Source: Paenibacillus physcomitrellae | Lineage (GTDB): Bacteria > Bacillota > Bacilli > Paenibacillales > Paenibacillaceae | Direction: 5' to 3' | Length of the DNA stretch: 64,000 nucleotides | NCBI RefSeq assembly: GCF_002240225.1 | Contig: NZ_CP022584.1 | Location: 2,108,001-2,172,000, forward strand | Shown here: positions 51,334-59,600 of the stretch, in pieces | Layout: each line of letters begins with the position of its first letter | Position numbering within the stretch: position 1 is the stretch's first letter | Made by a program: the position numbers and the translations under genes | Notes under the pieces: generated by a model | Databases searched by the model: none | Told to the model about the DNA's origin: nothing | The model's input: the letters and a program-made list of their open reading frames with translations, nothing else

Positions 51334-51601
51334 TTTACTGCCTCCTAAATATTAAATTGCAACAAATGGTCATTTCAAACGACAAAAAAATAGTTCTAAA
51401 ACAACCTCTTCTATAAACTTTATCATATCAATCACGAATCATGTTTAAATCTGTTGGCAAAAAGGTGTTTTTTGTTTGACAATTTCGTGACGGAAGGCAT
51501 GCCGTCCGTCCTATTATCTCTATAATATGCCCATTCTCCTAAGGAAAATAGACCCGTTCATGCAACTCTAGTTTTTGCTTTACCGTTATTTAGGCCGCAT
51601 C
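51334..51601. other. Spacer between ctaB and trpS
   Basis: Contains GACGGAAGGCATGCCGTC (51489 region), an 18-bp hairpin of unknown meaning, and a TATAAT at 51519. No gene-like frame. Confidence 0.5.
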
Positions 51602-51626
51602 AAAAAAAGGCGCCGCAAGCGGCGCC
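51602..51626 (-). terminator. Terminator of trpS
   Basis: GGCGCCGC pairs with GCGGCGCC; the minus strand continues TTTTTTTG. Confidence 0.92.
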
Positions 51627-51690
51627 CCCTCGTTTCTTTCTTGAAGCCGTTATGAAACCGTTTTAGCCTGAATCCCGATCAGGCCAAAAT

Positions 51691-52677
51691 TCAGCCTCTA
51701 GGCAAAAATCCCATCAAATGCTGGATTTCCTTCAGGTTCTTTGCAGCCACAGCCTCCGCCCGTTCTGCGCCCTGGCGCAGAATTTCGCGAATCTCGCCGG
51801 ACTGGCGGATGTCATGATACCGCTGCTGCAGCGGCTCCAACACAGAGACAATGACTTCGGCCAGATCTTTCTTGAACGGGCCGTACATCTGGCCTTCGTA
51901 ACGCTGCTCAACTTCAGCGATCGACAAACCTGACAGCTGGCTGTAAATGCCGATCAGGTTGCTGACCTCCGGTTTATTGGCCGGATCAAATTTGACTTCA
52001 CGGCCCGAGTCGGTCGTGGCGCGGCTGATCTTCTTGCGGATCACATCCGGCGGGTCCAGCAGCGCGATGTAGCTGCCTTCATTCGGATTGCTTTTGCTCA
52101 TCTTCTTGGATGCATCGTCCAGAGACATAATCCGCGCGCCCACTTCTGGAATATACGGCTCAGGCAGCTTGAAGAACTCGCCGAACCGGTGATTGAAACG
52201 CCCTGCAAGGTCGCGGGTCAGCTCCAAATGCTGCTTCTGATCCTCACCTACCGGAACCAGATCAGCGTTAAACAAGAGAATGTCCGCAGCCATCAACGAT
52301 GGATAGACGAACAAGCCGGCTCCAACAGTCTCTTTGCCTGCGGATTTGTCCTTGAACTGCGTCATCCGTTCCAGCTCACCCATCGAGGTGAGCGTCGTCA
52401 GCAGCCATCCGAGCTCGGCATGCTGAGGCAGGTGGGACTGCATATAAACATTGGATTTGGACGGGTCAATGCCCGCCGCAATGTACAGAGTAGCCACGGA
52501 TTCAGATTGCTCCCGCAGCGCGGCCGGGTCCTGGGCCACGGTAATCGCGTGCATATCGACAACAACAAAGTTGCACTGGTGCTCATGCTGCAGACTTACA
52601 AAATTTTTAATCGCGCCAATGTAATTGCCGAGGGTGAGCTTGCCGCTCGGCTGAATGCCAGAAAATACGGTTTTCAT
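51691..52677 (-). CDS. trpS: Tryptophanyl-tRNA synthetase
   Basis: The 328-residue class I synthetase has the HIGH-equivalent P-S-G-K-L-T-L-G-N-Y (10-19) and K-M-S-K-S (192-196). It charges tRNA-Trp. GGAGGCC precedes the ATG. Expression is controlled by a T-box leader with a UGG specifier, so it should rise when uncharged tRNA-Trp accumulates. Confidence 0.98.
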   Translation of the reverse strand: MKTVFSGIQPSGKLTLGNYIGAIKNFVSLQHEHQCNFVVVDMHAITVAQDPAALREQSESVATLYIAAGIDPSKSNVYMQSHLPQHAELGWLLTTLTSMGELERMTQFKDKSAGKETVGAGLFVYPSLMAADILLFNADLVPVGEDQKQHLELTRDLAGRFNHRFGEFFKLPEPYIPEVGARIMSLDDASKKMSKSNPNEGSYIALLDPPDVIRKKISRATTDSGREVKFDPANKPEVSNLIGIYSQLSGLSIAEVEQRYEGQMYGPFKKDLAEVIVSVLEPLQQRYHDIRQSGEIREILRQGAERAEAVAAKNLKEIQHLMGFLPRG

Positions 52678-52740
52678 GGTTAAATGGCCTCCTTAAGCGT
52701 TTAATTATTTTATTTCAAATGTTCATTGCTCCCGAAAATC

Positions 52741-53023
52741 AAAAAGGCCTCACATCCGCAAGGGACGTGAGACCGTGGTACCACCCTAATTCGCCGACAA
52801 AGTCCGCCCGTAAGCTGCGGAACCGAACATCGGCCTTAAATCCTTAACGCGGATAAACGTTCGGAAATACTTGGGGCCTAGAGGCCTTCCGTTCCTCCCG
52901 AAGCTCAGGGGTCCATTCGCCGCATACTTTCCGCCGGTTCGCATCACCCACCGGCTTTCTGCAAGGAATTTATACGCGTTTACTTGTCCCCGTCATCACT
53001 TTGTGTTAGAAATGAATTTGATA
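52741..53023 (-). promoter_or_regulatory. T-box leader of trpS
   Basis: Minus strand: the conserved AGGGTGGTACCACG T-box sequence, followed by a terminator (GGTCTCACGTCC / GGATGTGAGGCC, then TTTTT). About 125 nt upstream lies the specifier loop with UGG (52913-52915) inside GAATGGACC. The leader is a transcription-attenuation T-box for tryptophan. Confidence 0.95.
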
Positions 53024-53029
53024 TAGTTC

Positions 53030-53058
53030 ATCATATCCGGCAGTACCCGGCAAGTCAA
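53030..53058 (-). promoter_or_regulatory. trpS promoter
   Basis: TTGACT, 17 bp, TATGAT on the minus strand, giving a start near 53023. Confidence 0.8.
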
Positions 53059-53141
53059 ATCGATTTTTACGGGCAGAGCCAAAAATGTTATGATTAGTTT
53101 AACCCGTTTCAGAATCTTTATTTGGGAAAAGGAGCAAAGAT

Positions 53142-54110
53142 ATGAAAAAAGTGACCAAAGGGCAATGGAATGGTTACGACACGTACATTTTACATAGCCA
53201 CGAACTTGAAGTCACGCTGCTGCCCAGACTCGGCAACAACATTATCGGGGTAAGAGACCTGGTACAGCAGCGCGAGGTATTGCGCCGGCCGGAGGAAAGC
53301 GAACTAGACTTTTACCTGCAGAAGCCTTACCATTTCGGTATCCCTTTGCTCATTCCGCCGGGAAGAATTCGCAGAGGCCGATTCTCCTATGCGGGACAAA
53401 CGTATCAGTTTGATCAAAATACCGCTAACGACAACCATATTCATGGCCTTCATCGTACGCAAAGCTGGTGTGTCAGCGATATTGAAGAAGATGAAGACGG
53501 CTGCTCCGTCACTACGGAATTTATAACGACCGACGATCCGAACTGGATGCGCCAGTATCCCGTTCCACTTAAGCTGGAAATGACTTTGCGACTTCAAGGC
53601 GCATCGCTTACTCAAACGTTCCGGATCACCAATTTGGGTGAACATGCAGCTCCGTTTGGCTTGGGCCTTCACACCTGGTTCCTGATCGACGGAGAACCTG
53701 ACAATTGGGATTTGAAGCTTCCGGTCAGCAAGTTGTACATGACGGATGAGGAAATTATCACGACAGGCGAAACAGCTCCTCTGGGAGAATTGGAAGCTCT
53801 GAACGACAAGCTGAACCTGAAAGGCACTAACTTTGATACGCCGCTGCAAATCGGCGGCAAGCCTGCTGAAGCACTGCTGATGCGCAAAGACGGATATGGC
53901 CTGAAATATTCCGCCGATCCGGCCTATTTCAAACATTGGGTTCTCTATACGAAAGGCGAAGCCGACCAGTTTCTGTGCATTGAGCCTTATACCTGGCTGC
54001 CGGATGCGCCTAATCTGGACATCCCTCATGAGGAAAGCGGCCTGATTGAGATCAAACCGGAAGAAAAGCTGGAACTGCAATTAAATCTTCAAATGATCTA
54101 TCCGAGCTAA
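53142..54110 (+). CDS. Aldose 1-epimerase family protein
   Basis: The 322-residue protein has the galactose-mutarotase fold signatures: the H-I-H-G-L-H-R segment (about 109-115), G-L-G-L-H-T-W and the late I-E-P-Y-T-W containing the catalytic Glu. These enzymes interconvert anomers of aldoses; it is not next to a sugar operon, so the sugar is unknown. AAAAGGAG precedes the ATG. It has its own terminator. Confidence 0.92.
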   Translation: MKKVTKGQWNGYDTYILHSHELEVTLLPRLGNNIIGVRDLVQQREVLRRPEESELDFYLQKPYHFGIPLLIPPGRIRRGRFSYAGQTYQFDQNTANDNHIHGLHRTQSWCVSDIEEDEDGCSVTTEFITTDDPNWMRQYPVPLKLEMTLRLQGASLTQTFRITNLGEHAAPFGLGLHTWFLIDGEPDNWDLKLPVSKLYMTDEEIITTGETAPLGELEALNDKLNLKGTNFDTPLQIGGKPAEALLMRKDGYGLKYSADPAYFKHWVLYTKGEADQFLCIEPYTWLPDAPNLDIPHEESGLIEIKPEEKLELQLNLQMIYPS

Positions 54111-54180
54111 ACAACTAAACAAACAAAGATCCGCTTGGCTGATGCTAAGCTGCTAAGTTTAATAGCTGCCATTTGTACTG

Positions 54181-54205
54181 AAACCCGCGCTCTGCGCGGG
54201 TTTTT
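54181..54205 (+). terminator. Terminator of the aldose epimerase gene
   Basis: AAACCCGCGC / GCGCGGGTTT around TCT, followed by TT. Confidence 0.92.
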
Positions 54206-54361
54206 GTTGTTGTCCTCCCTAGCTTGCGAACCTTGTTTCCGGGAGGATAAATCGTTGATTTTACAGGAAGGAATTGGATGCTGATTATTTGAAAACTTGT
54301 GCGCATATTTTCCGTCCTACGGCTCATACTAACCTCACAACGAACGAAGGAGGTGACAAAC

Positions 54362-54583
54362 ATGGCACAAGGACGCAGCAGCAACAACTTGGTTGTTCCT
54401 CAAGCAACTGCAGCTCTTCAACAATTGAAAATGGAAGCTGCACAAGAACTGGGCGTACAAATTCCAGCAGACGGTTACTACGGTAACTACACTTCCCGTG
54501 AAACTGGTTCCCTCGGGGGCTATATCACAAAGCGTTTGGTACAATTGGCGGAACAATCTTTGTCGGGTAAATCTTCCATGTAA
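54362..54583 (+). CDS. Alpha/beta-type small acid-soluble spore protein
   Basis: The 73-residue protein has both conserved SASP blocks: K-M-E-A-A-Q-E-L-G-V and G-x-x-T-S-R-E-T-G-S-L-G-G, followed by T-K-R-L-V. The E-L-G / E-T-G sites are those cleaved by the germination protease. SASPs coat spore DNA and protect it from UV and heat. A strong GAAGGAGGTGA precedes the ATG. A TGATTA ... CATATT pair near 54280-54310 vaguely resembles a sigma-G promoter, with short spacing. Confidence 0.97.
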   Translation: MAQGRSSNNLVVPQATAALQQLKMEAAQELGVQIPADGYYGNYTSRETGSLGGYITKRLVQLAEQSLSGKSSM

Positions 54584-54611
54584 ACCGCTATTCCTTATAG
54601 TACGAGTAGAC

Positions 54612-54645
54612 AACGCTTTGCCGCCCGATAAGGCGGCAGCGTTTC
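54612..54645 (+). terminator. Terminator 1 after the SASP gene
   Basis: AACGCT-TGCCGCC pairs with GGCGGCAGCGTT with one bulge, followed by TC. Confidence 0.85.
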
Positions 54646-54710
54646 TGCACTGAAATATAAGAATAAAGGTATTGTGAGGCTTATACTTTTCTTATATTTC
54701 ACTGAAACAA

Positions 54711-54744
54711 CAGACGGTATGCCTTCCGGTATACCGTCTGTTTC
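54711..54744 (+). terminator. Terminator 2 after the SASP gene
   Basis: CAGACGGTAT-GCC pairs with GGT-ATACCGTCTG around TTCC, followed by TTTCTTATTTT. Two hairpins in series back up termination. Confidence 0.8.
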
Positions 54745-54851
54745 TTATTTTACCTAATTTGTTTATTCCGAATCCGTTTATACGAATCCGTTAAACCTGT
54801 ACCTCTACCCTCTTCTTATGTCAAACTCCATGTTCAAACTTATCATGTGCT

Positions 54852-55280
54852 TTAAGATAAATCCTTCATTTCTCCGAATGCTCCGTATGTATGACTGTTT
54901 GTTCTCGGATAACGAATCATCAGATTCGCCATATTATAGTTTGATTCTAATGTGGCATCCACAACTATGGTTCCTTGTCTTAACGCAAATTCATAGCTGA
55001 TTTCTCCATGCGTCCACGAATTCTTGAATTTCAGAGCTTCGATTGCCATATTTCTGAAAGAGCTGAGCTGCACCGCATTTAATCCTCCGCCTTCTCCGGA
55101 CAGTTGACCATTCCTTCCGGCTATGGGGTTATGCCTGATACCGAATTTACCCACCACATTATTGCGGATTTGGATAAAGACGGTCCCGGAGGTCAATCCG
55201 CCTAATTCAGACTCCAATTCCTTGAATACTAGATCAAGCTGTCTGGCTAATGAAAGCTGCTCTGTCTTCAGTTTCCCCAC
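54852..55280 (-). CDS. Protein of unknown function
   Basis: The 142-residue product is not recognised. It has an N-terminal helical part (about 1-28) and a region with beta character (T-V-F-I-Q-I-R-N-N-V-V-G-K-F-G-I-R-H; G-T-I-V-V-D-A-T). No signal peptide or membrane helix. The start codon is a GTG directly behind GAGGGA, which is too close for an ordinary ribosome site, so the true start may differ. A -10 TATAAT (55325-55330) and a perfect 14-bp palindrome precede it, suggesting a regulated single gene. Confidence 0.6.
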   Translation of the reverse strand: MGKLKTEQLSLARQLDLVFKELESELGGLTSGTVFIQIRNNVVGKFGIRHNPIAGRNGQLSGEGGGLNAVQLSSFRNMAIEALKFKNSWTHGEISYEFALRQGTIVVDATLESNYNMANLMIRYPRTNSHTYGAFGEMKDLS

Positions 55281-55300
55281 TCCCTCAACATTGGTTATTT

Positions 55301-55330
55301 CCCTAAATTTAGGGCTTATGCAACATTATA
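55301..55330 (-). promoter_or_regulatory. -10 box and palindrome before the unknown gene
   Basis: On the minus strand TATAAT (55325-55330) is followed by the perfect 14-bp palindrome CCCTAAATTTAGGG (55301-55314), placed over the start of the transcript where a repressor could bind. Confidence 0.45.
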
Positions 55331-55529
55331 TTCTATTATCCGATGGTTTAACAGAAATATGGTACATATTTGGGTAATTATTCCTATTGGACCAAATATA
55401 ATTCGTGTTTATCGCCATTTGTTCGACAGAGATAGAGGTAAAGCAACAATGCAGCGACAGAATTTGCACAAGAGAAAATGCGTGCCAACATGGGAATCAG
55501 TACAAAATAACTACAGAAAAAAGCTACAA

Positions 55530-55553
55530 AAAAAACGGCCCCGAAGGACCGTT
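55530..55553 (-). terminator. Terminator of pepF
   Basis: AACGGTCC / GGGCCGTT around TTCG; the minus strand continues TTTTTTTTG. Confidence 0.9.
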
Positions 55554-55562
55554 TCATTTCAT

Positions 55563-57383
55563 TCAATTCATTCCCTCGGTCATTTCGAGGAACTGCTCGA
55601 CATCCGCTACCGAAACACCGACAGCCTCCCGCCAGAAATCCGGCGCAGCCAAATCTACATTTAGATGTTTCTTGGCCAGATCTTCAACCGTCATACGGCC
55701 TGTATCTTCCAGAAGCGCGTCATATTTAGCTGCGAAAGTTGGACCTTCCGCTTTGGCGCGGGCATATATGCCGTTGCTGAACAAGAAACCAAACGTATAC
55801 GGGAAATTATAGAAAGGAACACCCGTAATATAGAAATGCAGTTTGGACAACCAGAAATGTGGATGGTAAGAAGCGAGCGCTCCGCAGAACGCCTCCTTCT
55901 GGGCCTCCTCCATTAGCACAGACAGCTCTTCCGCGCTCAGCAGCCCCTCTTTGCGTTTCTCGTAGAAACGGGTTTCAAACAGGAAGCGGGCATGGATGTT
56001 CATGAAGAAAGCCACGCTGCGCTGAACCTTCTCTTCGAGCAGCATCAGCTTCTCTTCTCGGCTTTCCGCCCGGCCAACCTGTGCTGAAGACAAAATGTTC
56101 TCTGCAAAGGTAGAGGCCGTCTCAGCCACGTTCATCGCATAATTCCGGCTGAACAAAGGCATGTCCTTCAGCAGGAAGGAGTGGTAAGCATGACCCAGCT
56201 CATGCGCAAGGGTGGAGACGTTCGAGGCAGTACCGCCGAAGGTCATGAAAATGCGAGTTTCTTTGCTCTCCGACAAAGTTGTGCAGAAGCCGCCGGGACG
56301 TTTGCCGGGACGATCCTCCGCTTCCACCCAGCTGCTGTTAAAAGCATGGGTAGCGAAATCCGCCAGCTTGGGACTGAAGCCGCCAAATTCCTTCACAATC
56401 AGCTCGGCCGCCTCTCCATAAGGAATGTTGTCCACACTCTGAGTGCCCAGCGTCAGAGGAGCTTCTACGTCCGCCCAGCCCAGCTTCTCTACGCCCATCA
56501 GTTTGGCCTTGCGCTCCAGATATTTTACGAATACCGGTTTCGCTTCCGTAATCGCCTGCCACATGGCATCCAGCGTCTGACGGGTCATCCGGTTGTAAGC
56601 AAGAGGTTCTTTCAGCACATCATCCCAGCCGCGTTTGTTGTACAGCTTGAGACGGAAGCCTGCAAGCCTGTTCAGCGTATCGGCACCGTAATCGCCTAGC
56701 TCAGCCCACTTCTCCTCCCACTTGGCAAATACCGTATTACGAACGCTGCGATCCGGATCATGAAGTTTGTTATGAGCTTGTCCGGCGGACAAATTTATCG
56801 TTTCTCCGTTCTCGTTCACGAAAGGCAGACTGAATTTGCTGACGATCGTGTCATAATGCTCGCCCCAGCCGTGATAGCCGTCGATGGCCAGATCAAGGAC
56901 CAGGCTCTCAAGCTCTGGAGAAAGCTTGTCTTTGGCTTTCTCGCGGGTTTCATTCAAGGAGAAGGCAATCGGAGCGATCTCCTCACGGGCAATCCAGCCG
57001 GCAAAAACTTGATCCGAAGTGGCCCGCAGCAAGCTTTCAAATTGAGCGAGAACAGCGCTCAGTCGCGCTCTATGCGAAGTGACTTTGTCAGTCAGCTGAA
57101 TGGCTTTCTTGTCAGCCGTATTCTGGGCGGTAAGACAGCTGACAAAACTTCCTGCCTGACCGGCTTTGGCGAATATGTTCTGCAGCTTGTCGATAAACCC
57201 GTCAAAAGATCGGGTTTCCTCCAGCGTCCCAGGCGCCTTCCATTGCTTTACAAATTGCTCAAGCTCCTGAACCCCCTTCTCTACAGTGTTCAGGTGGGCC
57301 AAAAATTCAGCTGATTCCGATCCTCCCGGAAAAACAGACTCCAAATCCCAGGTCAGACTCACAGGTTGCTTCAAATTACTCAT
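55563..57383 (-). CDS. pepF: Oligoendopeptidase F, M3 family
   Basis: The 606-residue cytoplasmic zinc metallopeptidase degrades oligopeptides. The zinc-binding H-E-L-G-H lies at 394-398, with the downstream M3 Glu region (A-S-T-F-A-E-N). AAGGATG lies nine bases before the ATG at 57383; an earlier ATG at 57395 overlaps that site. Monocistronic with its own terminator. Confidence 0.95.
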   Translation of the reverse strand: MSNLKQPVSLTWDLESVFPGGSESAEFLAHLNTVEKGVQELEQFVKQWKAPGTLEETRSFDGFIDKLQNIFAKAGQAGSFVSCLTAQNTADKKAIQLTDKVTSHRARLSAVLAQFESLLRATSDQVFAGWIAREEIAPIAFSLNETREKAKDKLSPELESLVLDLAIDGYHGWGEHYDTIVSKFSLPFVNENGETINLSAGQAHNKLHDPDRSVRNTVFAKWEEKWAELGDYGADTLNRLAGFRLKLYNKRGWDDVLKEPLAYNRMTRQTLDAMWQAITEAKPVFVKYLERKAKLMGVEKLGWADVEAPLTLGTQSVDNIPYGEAAELIVKEFGGFSPKLADFATHAFNSSWVEAEDRPGKRPGGFCTTLSESKETRIFMTFGGTASNVSTLAHELGHAYHSFLLKDMPLFSRNYAMNVAETASTFAENILSSAQVGRAESREEKLMLLEEKVQRSVAFFMNIHARFLFETRFYEKRKEGLLSAEELSVLMEEAQKEAFCGALASYHPHFWLSKLHFYITGVPFYNFPYTFGFLFSNGIYARAKAEGPTFAAKYDALLEDTGRMTVEDLAKKHLNVDLAAPDFWREAVGVSVADVEQFLEMTEGMN

Positions 57384-57487
57384 CTTCGTAAACATCCTTT
57401 CCCAGTTAGATAGGTTGATACTTCCGTGTAACAGAGTGTATAACTATAGGTATATCCCGCGCAAAGGGCACGAAGGAGGCAATACTG

Positions 57488-57649
57488 ATGAGACCTTTAC
57501 AAATATCCGCGGATACAGCTGTTAAGCTGGCCGAGAAATTACATGTTCCGATTGAACAGCTCATGCATATGCCGCAGCATATTTTGATGCAGAAGCTGGC
57601 CGAACTCGCCAAAGAAGAAGCCTCAAAGGATAAACAAGAAGATCAATGA
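57488..57649 (+). CDS. yycC: YycC-like small protein
   Basis: The 53-residue product matches YycC: M-R-P-L-Q-I-S at the start, P-I-E-Q-L-M-H-M-P-Q-H-I-L in the centre, charged tail. Conserved in Bacillales, role unknown. AAGGAGG lies eight bases before the ATG. Its stop overlaps the next start (ATGA), so the following gene is coupled to it. Confidence 0.85.
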   Translation: MRPLQISADTAVKLAEKLHVPIEQLMHMPQHILMQKLAELAKEEASKDKQEDQ

Positions 57650-57876
57650 TTCCATTCAACAAAGCGCTGCCTTATGATATTTCAATGGGTGATGTTTATG
57701 TACCCGAATGTCCTTTCTGCGGAAAGAACAATGTCCTGCTTCCCATGAAACCAAAGGAAGTGCTCAGCGTTCGTGAGGGGAAAAAGAAACTGCTCGTCTT
57801 CCCCTGCTGTTTCCATAGGGTGACTGTCCTGGACAGTGATGACGATTATCTGTTAACCGACACCGTTATCCGGTGA
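57646..57876 (+). CDS. Small protein with C-x2-C motif
   Basis: The 76-residue protein has C-P-F-C near residue 22 and C-C at about 54-55, which could bind zinc. The alternating hydrophobic pattern suggests a small beta fold (zinc-ribbon-like). Not recognised as a named family. Translationally coupled to yycC through an ATGA overlap; a terminator follows. Confidence 0.75.
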   Translation: MIPFNKALPYDISMGDVYVPECPFCGKNNVLLPMKPKEVLSVREGKKKLLVFPCCFHRVTVLDSDDDYLLTDTVIR

Positions 57877-57910
57877 CCGCCCTGCAAATGCCGTCATATT
57901 CCCAGCTTAT

Positions 57911-57940
57911 ACCGCCGGCAAACGCCGGCGGTTTATTTTT
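57911..57940 (+). terminator. Terminator of the yycC pair
   Basis: ACCGCCGGC / GCCGGCGGT around AAAC, followed by TTATTTTT. Confidence 0.9.
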
Positions 57941-58631
57941 GCATTTCCTCAGGCAGTTCATGTTTGGCTGCCAGCATCTGTTCCCGCAAAAGGGCCCACT
58001 GCTCGCGCGAGGCGCGAATCATTGCCGCATCCATAATCTTCTGGTCATTAATGACGCGGGAGAACCAGCGGACGGCTTCAGGGAAATTACCCGTTCTGCG
58101 GTTAAGCTCGCCGATCAGATACATCAGCCGGGCATCGTTTGCACCAGCGCCTTCCACCTCATATACCTTGATGTAAGACTCCAGACTATACTTTAAGAAA
58201 CGGATTTCTTGCTCCGTATTTTCCTTATAACGATACAACCAAGCGATATGCTGCAGAAGGCTGGCAATCAGCCGTTCCTTTTCATCGATAGACTGCGCGC
58301 ACAGCAAAGCCAGCTTGTAGCTCTCCAGTGAAGCTTCCCAATCCCGTTGACCTCCGAAATCACGCGGATGCATACGCCCGCCAATGGTGTTGTTGAAATC
58401 AATTTTCTGTTTGTCGCTGATTCGCTCCCTGAAATTTTCAGTAAAAGCAAACCCGCAGTGCGGACACACCTTCACAACGTAGAAATCAGGATTTTCATTC
58501 TGATAATAACCGCAGAAATCGGTATCCGTGCGAATGGCCCGCTTGAAGCTCGGGCGTACCCGGGAAGTCGTAAATTCCTGTTCACACATAAGACATGTCG
58601 CTTTAGTCGTATACAGAGGCTCAAGTTGCAT
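57933..58631 (-). CDS. DUF2225 protein
   Basis: The 232-residue protein has two C-x2-C pairs near the start (C-L-M-C, C-P-H-C) like a zinc ribbon, followed by a helical TPR-like part (Y-K-L-A-L-L-C-A, L-I-G-E-L-N-R-R-T-G). This is the usual layout of DUF2225 proteins; function unknown. AGAGGG precedes the ATG. Its end meets the terminator of the convergent yycC pair. Confidence 0.88.
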   Translation of the reverse strand: MQLEPLYTTKATCLMCEQEFTTSRVRPSFKRAIRTDTDFCGYYQNENPDFYVVKVCPHCGFAFTENFRERISDKQKIDFNNTIGGRMHPRDFGGQRDWEASLESYKLALLCAQSIDEKERLIASLLQHIAWLYRYKENTEQEIRFLKYSLESYIKVYEVEGAGANDARLMYLIGELNRRTGNFPEAVRWFSRVINDQKIMDAAMIRASREQWALLREQMLAAKHELPEEMQK

Positions 58632-58672
58632 GGCCTGTTCCCTCTTTCCGGCTCTGGAGCCAAATTGCTGTG

Positions 58673-59068
58673 TTATTCTTGAGATGACGGGGTGTTTACA
58701 AAATGCATGGCCGGGCCCGACAAGCGCTGAAGCACAAAGCTGCGGAGCGGCTCCTCAATGCCAACTTCCGTCAGGGCTTCTCCCATGCAGGCGAGCCAAG
58801 CCTCCGCCCGTTCGGGCGTTACCGGAAACGGCAGATGACGGGCACGCATCATCGGGTGGCCGTGAGCATCGGAATACAGCGATGGACCGCCAAAGAACTG
58901 GCTCAGAAACATATACTGCTTCTCCAGGACGGGATCAATATTTTCCGGAAAAAGAGGTCCTAACAGCGGGTTCCGCTGCACTCGAGGATAAAAAGCCTCC
59001 ACCAGTCTGCGGATCGTCTCCGCGCCGCCCAATCTTTCATACAAGGTTTGTCCCTGTTCTAGGTTCAT
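58673..59068 (-). CDS. Group II truncated hemoglobin
   Basis: The 131-residue protein has the trHbO features: L-Y-E-R-L-G-G at the start, Tyr27 at the B10 position, the proximal His78 in R-A-R-H-L-P-F, and Trp89 in E-A-W-L. Proteins of this group bind O2 and other small ligands and may take part in peroxide or NO chemistry. It lies 41 bp upstream of the DUF2225 gene and may be co-transcribed with it. The ATG follows GGTGGTGA. Confidence 0.93.
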   Translation of the reverse strand: MNLEQGQTLYERLGGAETIRRLVEAFYPRVQRNPLLGPLFPENIDPVLEKQYMFLSQFFGGPSLYSDAHGHPMMRARHLPFPVTPERAEAWLACMGEALTEVGIEEPLRSFVLQRLSGPAMHFVNTPSSQE

Positions 59069-59262
59069 GCCGACATCACCACCTTCCTGAACTTTTATTT
59101 TGTATTATAGCAAAGAATTCGGCGAAAAACGCCCCTGTACAGACAAAATCCCCCTATAAAGCGCGGGCCATGTCCCGAAAGTCTCTCAAACGAAACAAAG
59201 ACCTTCCGCGGCTCTCTGTACAGGAGAATTTTCGAGATTTATAACCTCTTTACGCAAAAAAA

Positions 59263-59282
59263 AGAGCGCTAGCCAGCGCTCT
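59263..59282 (-). terminator. Terminator of the 31-residue peptide gene
   Basis: AGAGCGCT / AGCGCTCT around GGCT; the minus strand continues TTTTTTTT. Confidence 0.9.
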
Positions 59283-59306
59283 AAAATACCCTCTTGATTA
59301 TTCATC

Positions 59307-59402
59307 TCAATAACTGCGCCAATCCTCTTCACCTGAACGGACTAGAGAGGCGCGTATGACATATACAAACGCACATACGAGTAAACCTGCTACCAAACTC
59401 AT
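59307..59402 (-). CDS. 31-residue single-helix membrane peptide
   Basis: The frame encodes M-S-L-V-A-G-L-L-V-C-A-F-V-Y-V-I followed by a polar tail R-S-G-E-E-D-W-R-S-Y. This is one membrane helix with the charged end inside or outside. A GGAG lies eight bases before the ATG at 59402 (another ATG at 59408 is too close). It is directly followed by a strong terminator and preceded by a TAGAAT -10-like sequence, so it has all parts of a complete small gene. No family recognised. Confidence 0.6.
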   Translation of the reverse strand: MSLVAGLLVCAFVYVIRASLVRSGEEDWRSY

Positions 59403-59600
59403 ATACATCACTCCGCTCATCAGGATTTGTTGGAATCATAAGAGATCGCGATGCTTTATATTGTCCATTCTAGCATACTGCGATTAAAAAATCAGCCATT
59501 TAGCAAGCGCTTTCTTGATTTTTTTGTACTGTTTGTCCTATTGCTTTCATAAAACTAAGGAAGATCGAAATAAAAAACATGCTGGTGGAGGCGTTTAAAG

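Noticed and set aside
54274..54486. Alternative frame overlapping the SASP gene
   Set aside because: The SASP frame has the strong GGAGGTG site and both conserved SASP motifs; the other frame is incidental.
55359..55664. Plus-strand open frame of about 100 codons
   Set aside because: It overlaps the end of pepF and its terminator, has no ribosome site, and its composition looks like an antisense shadow.
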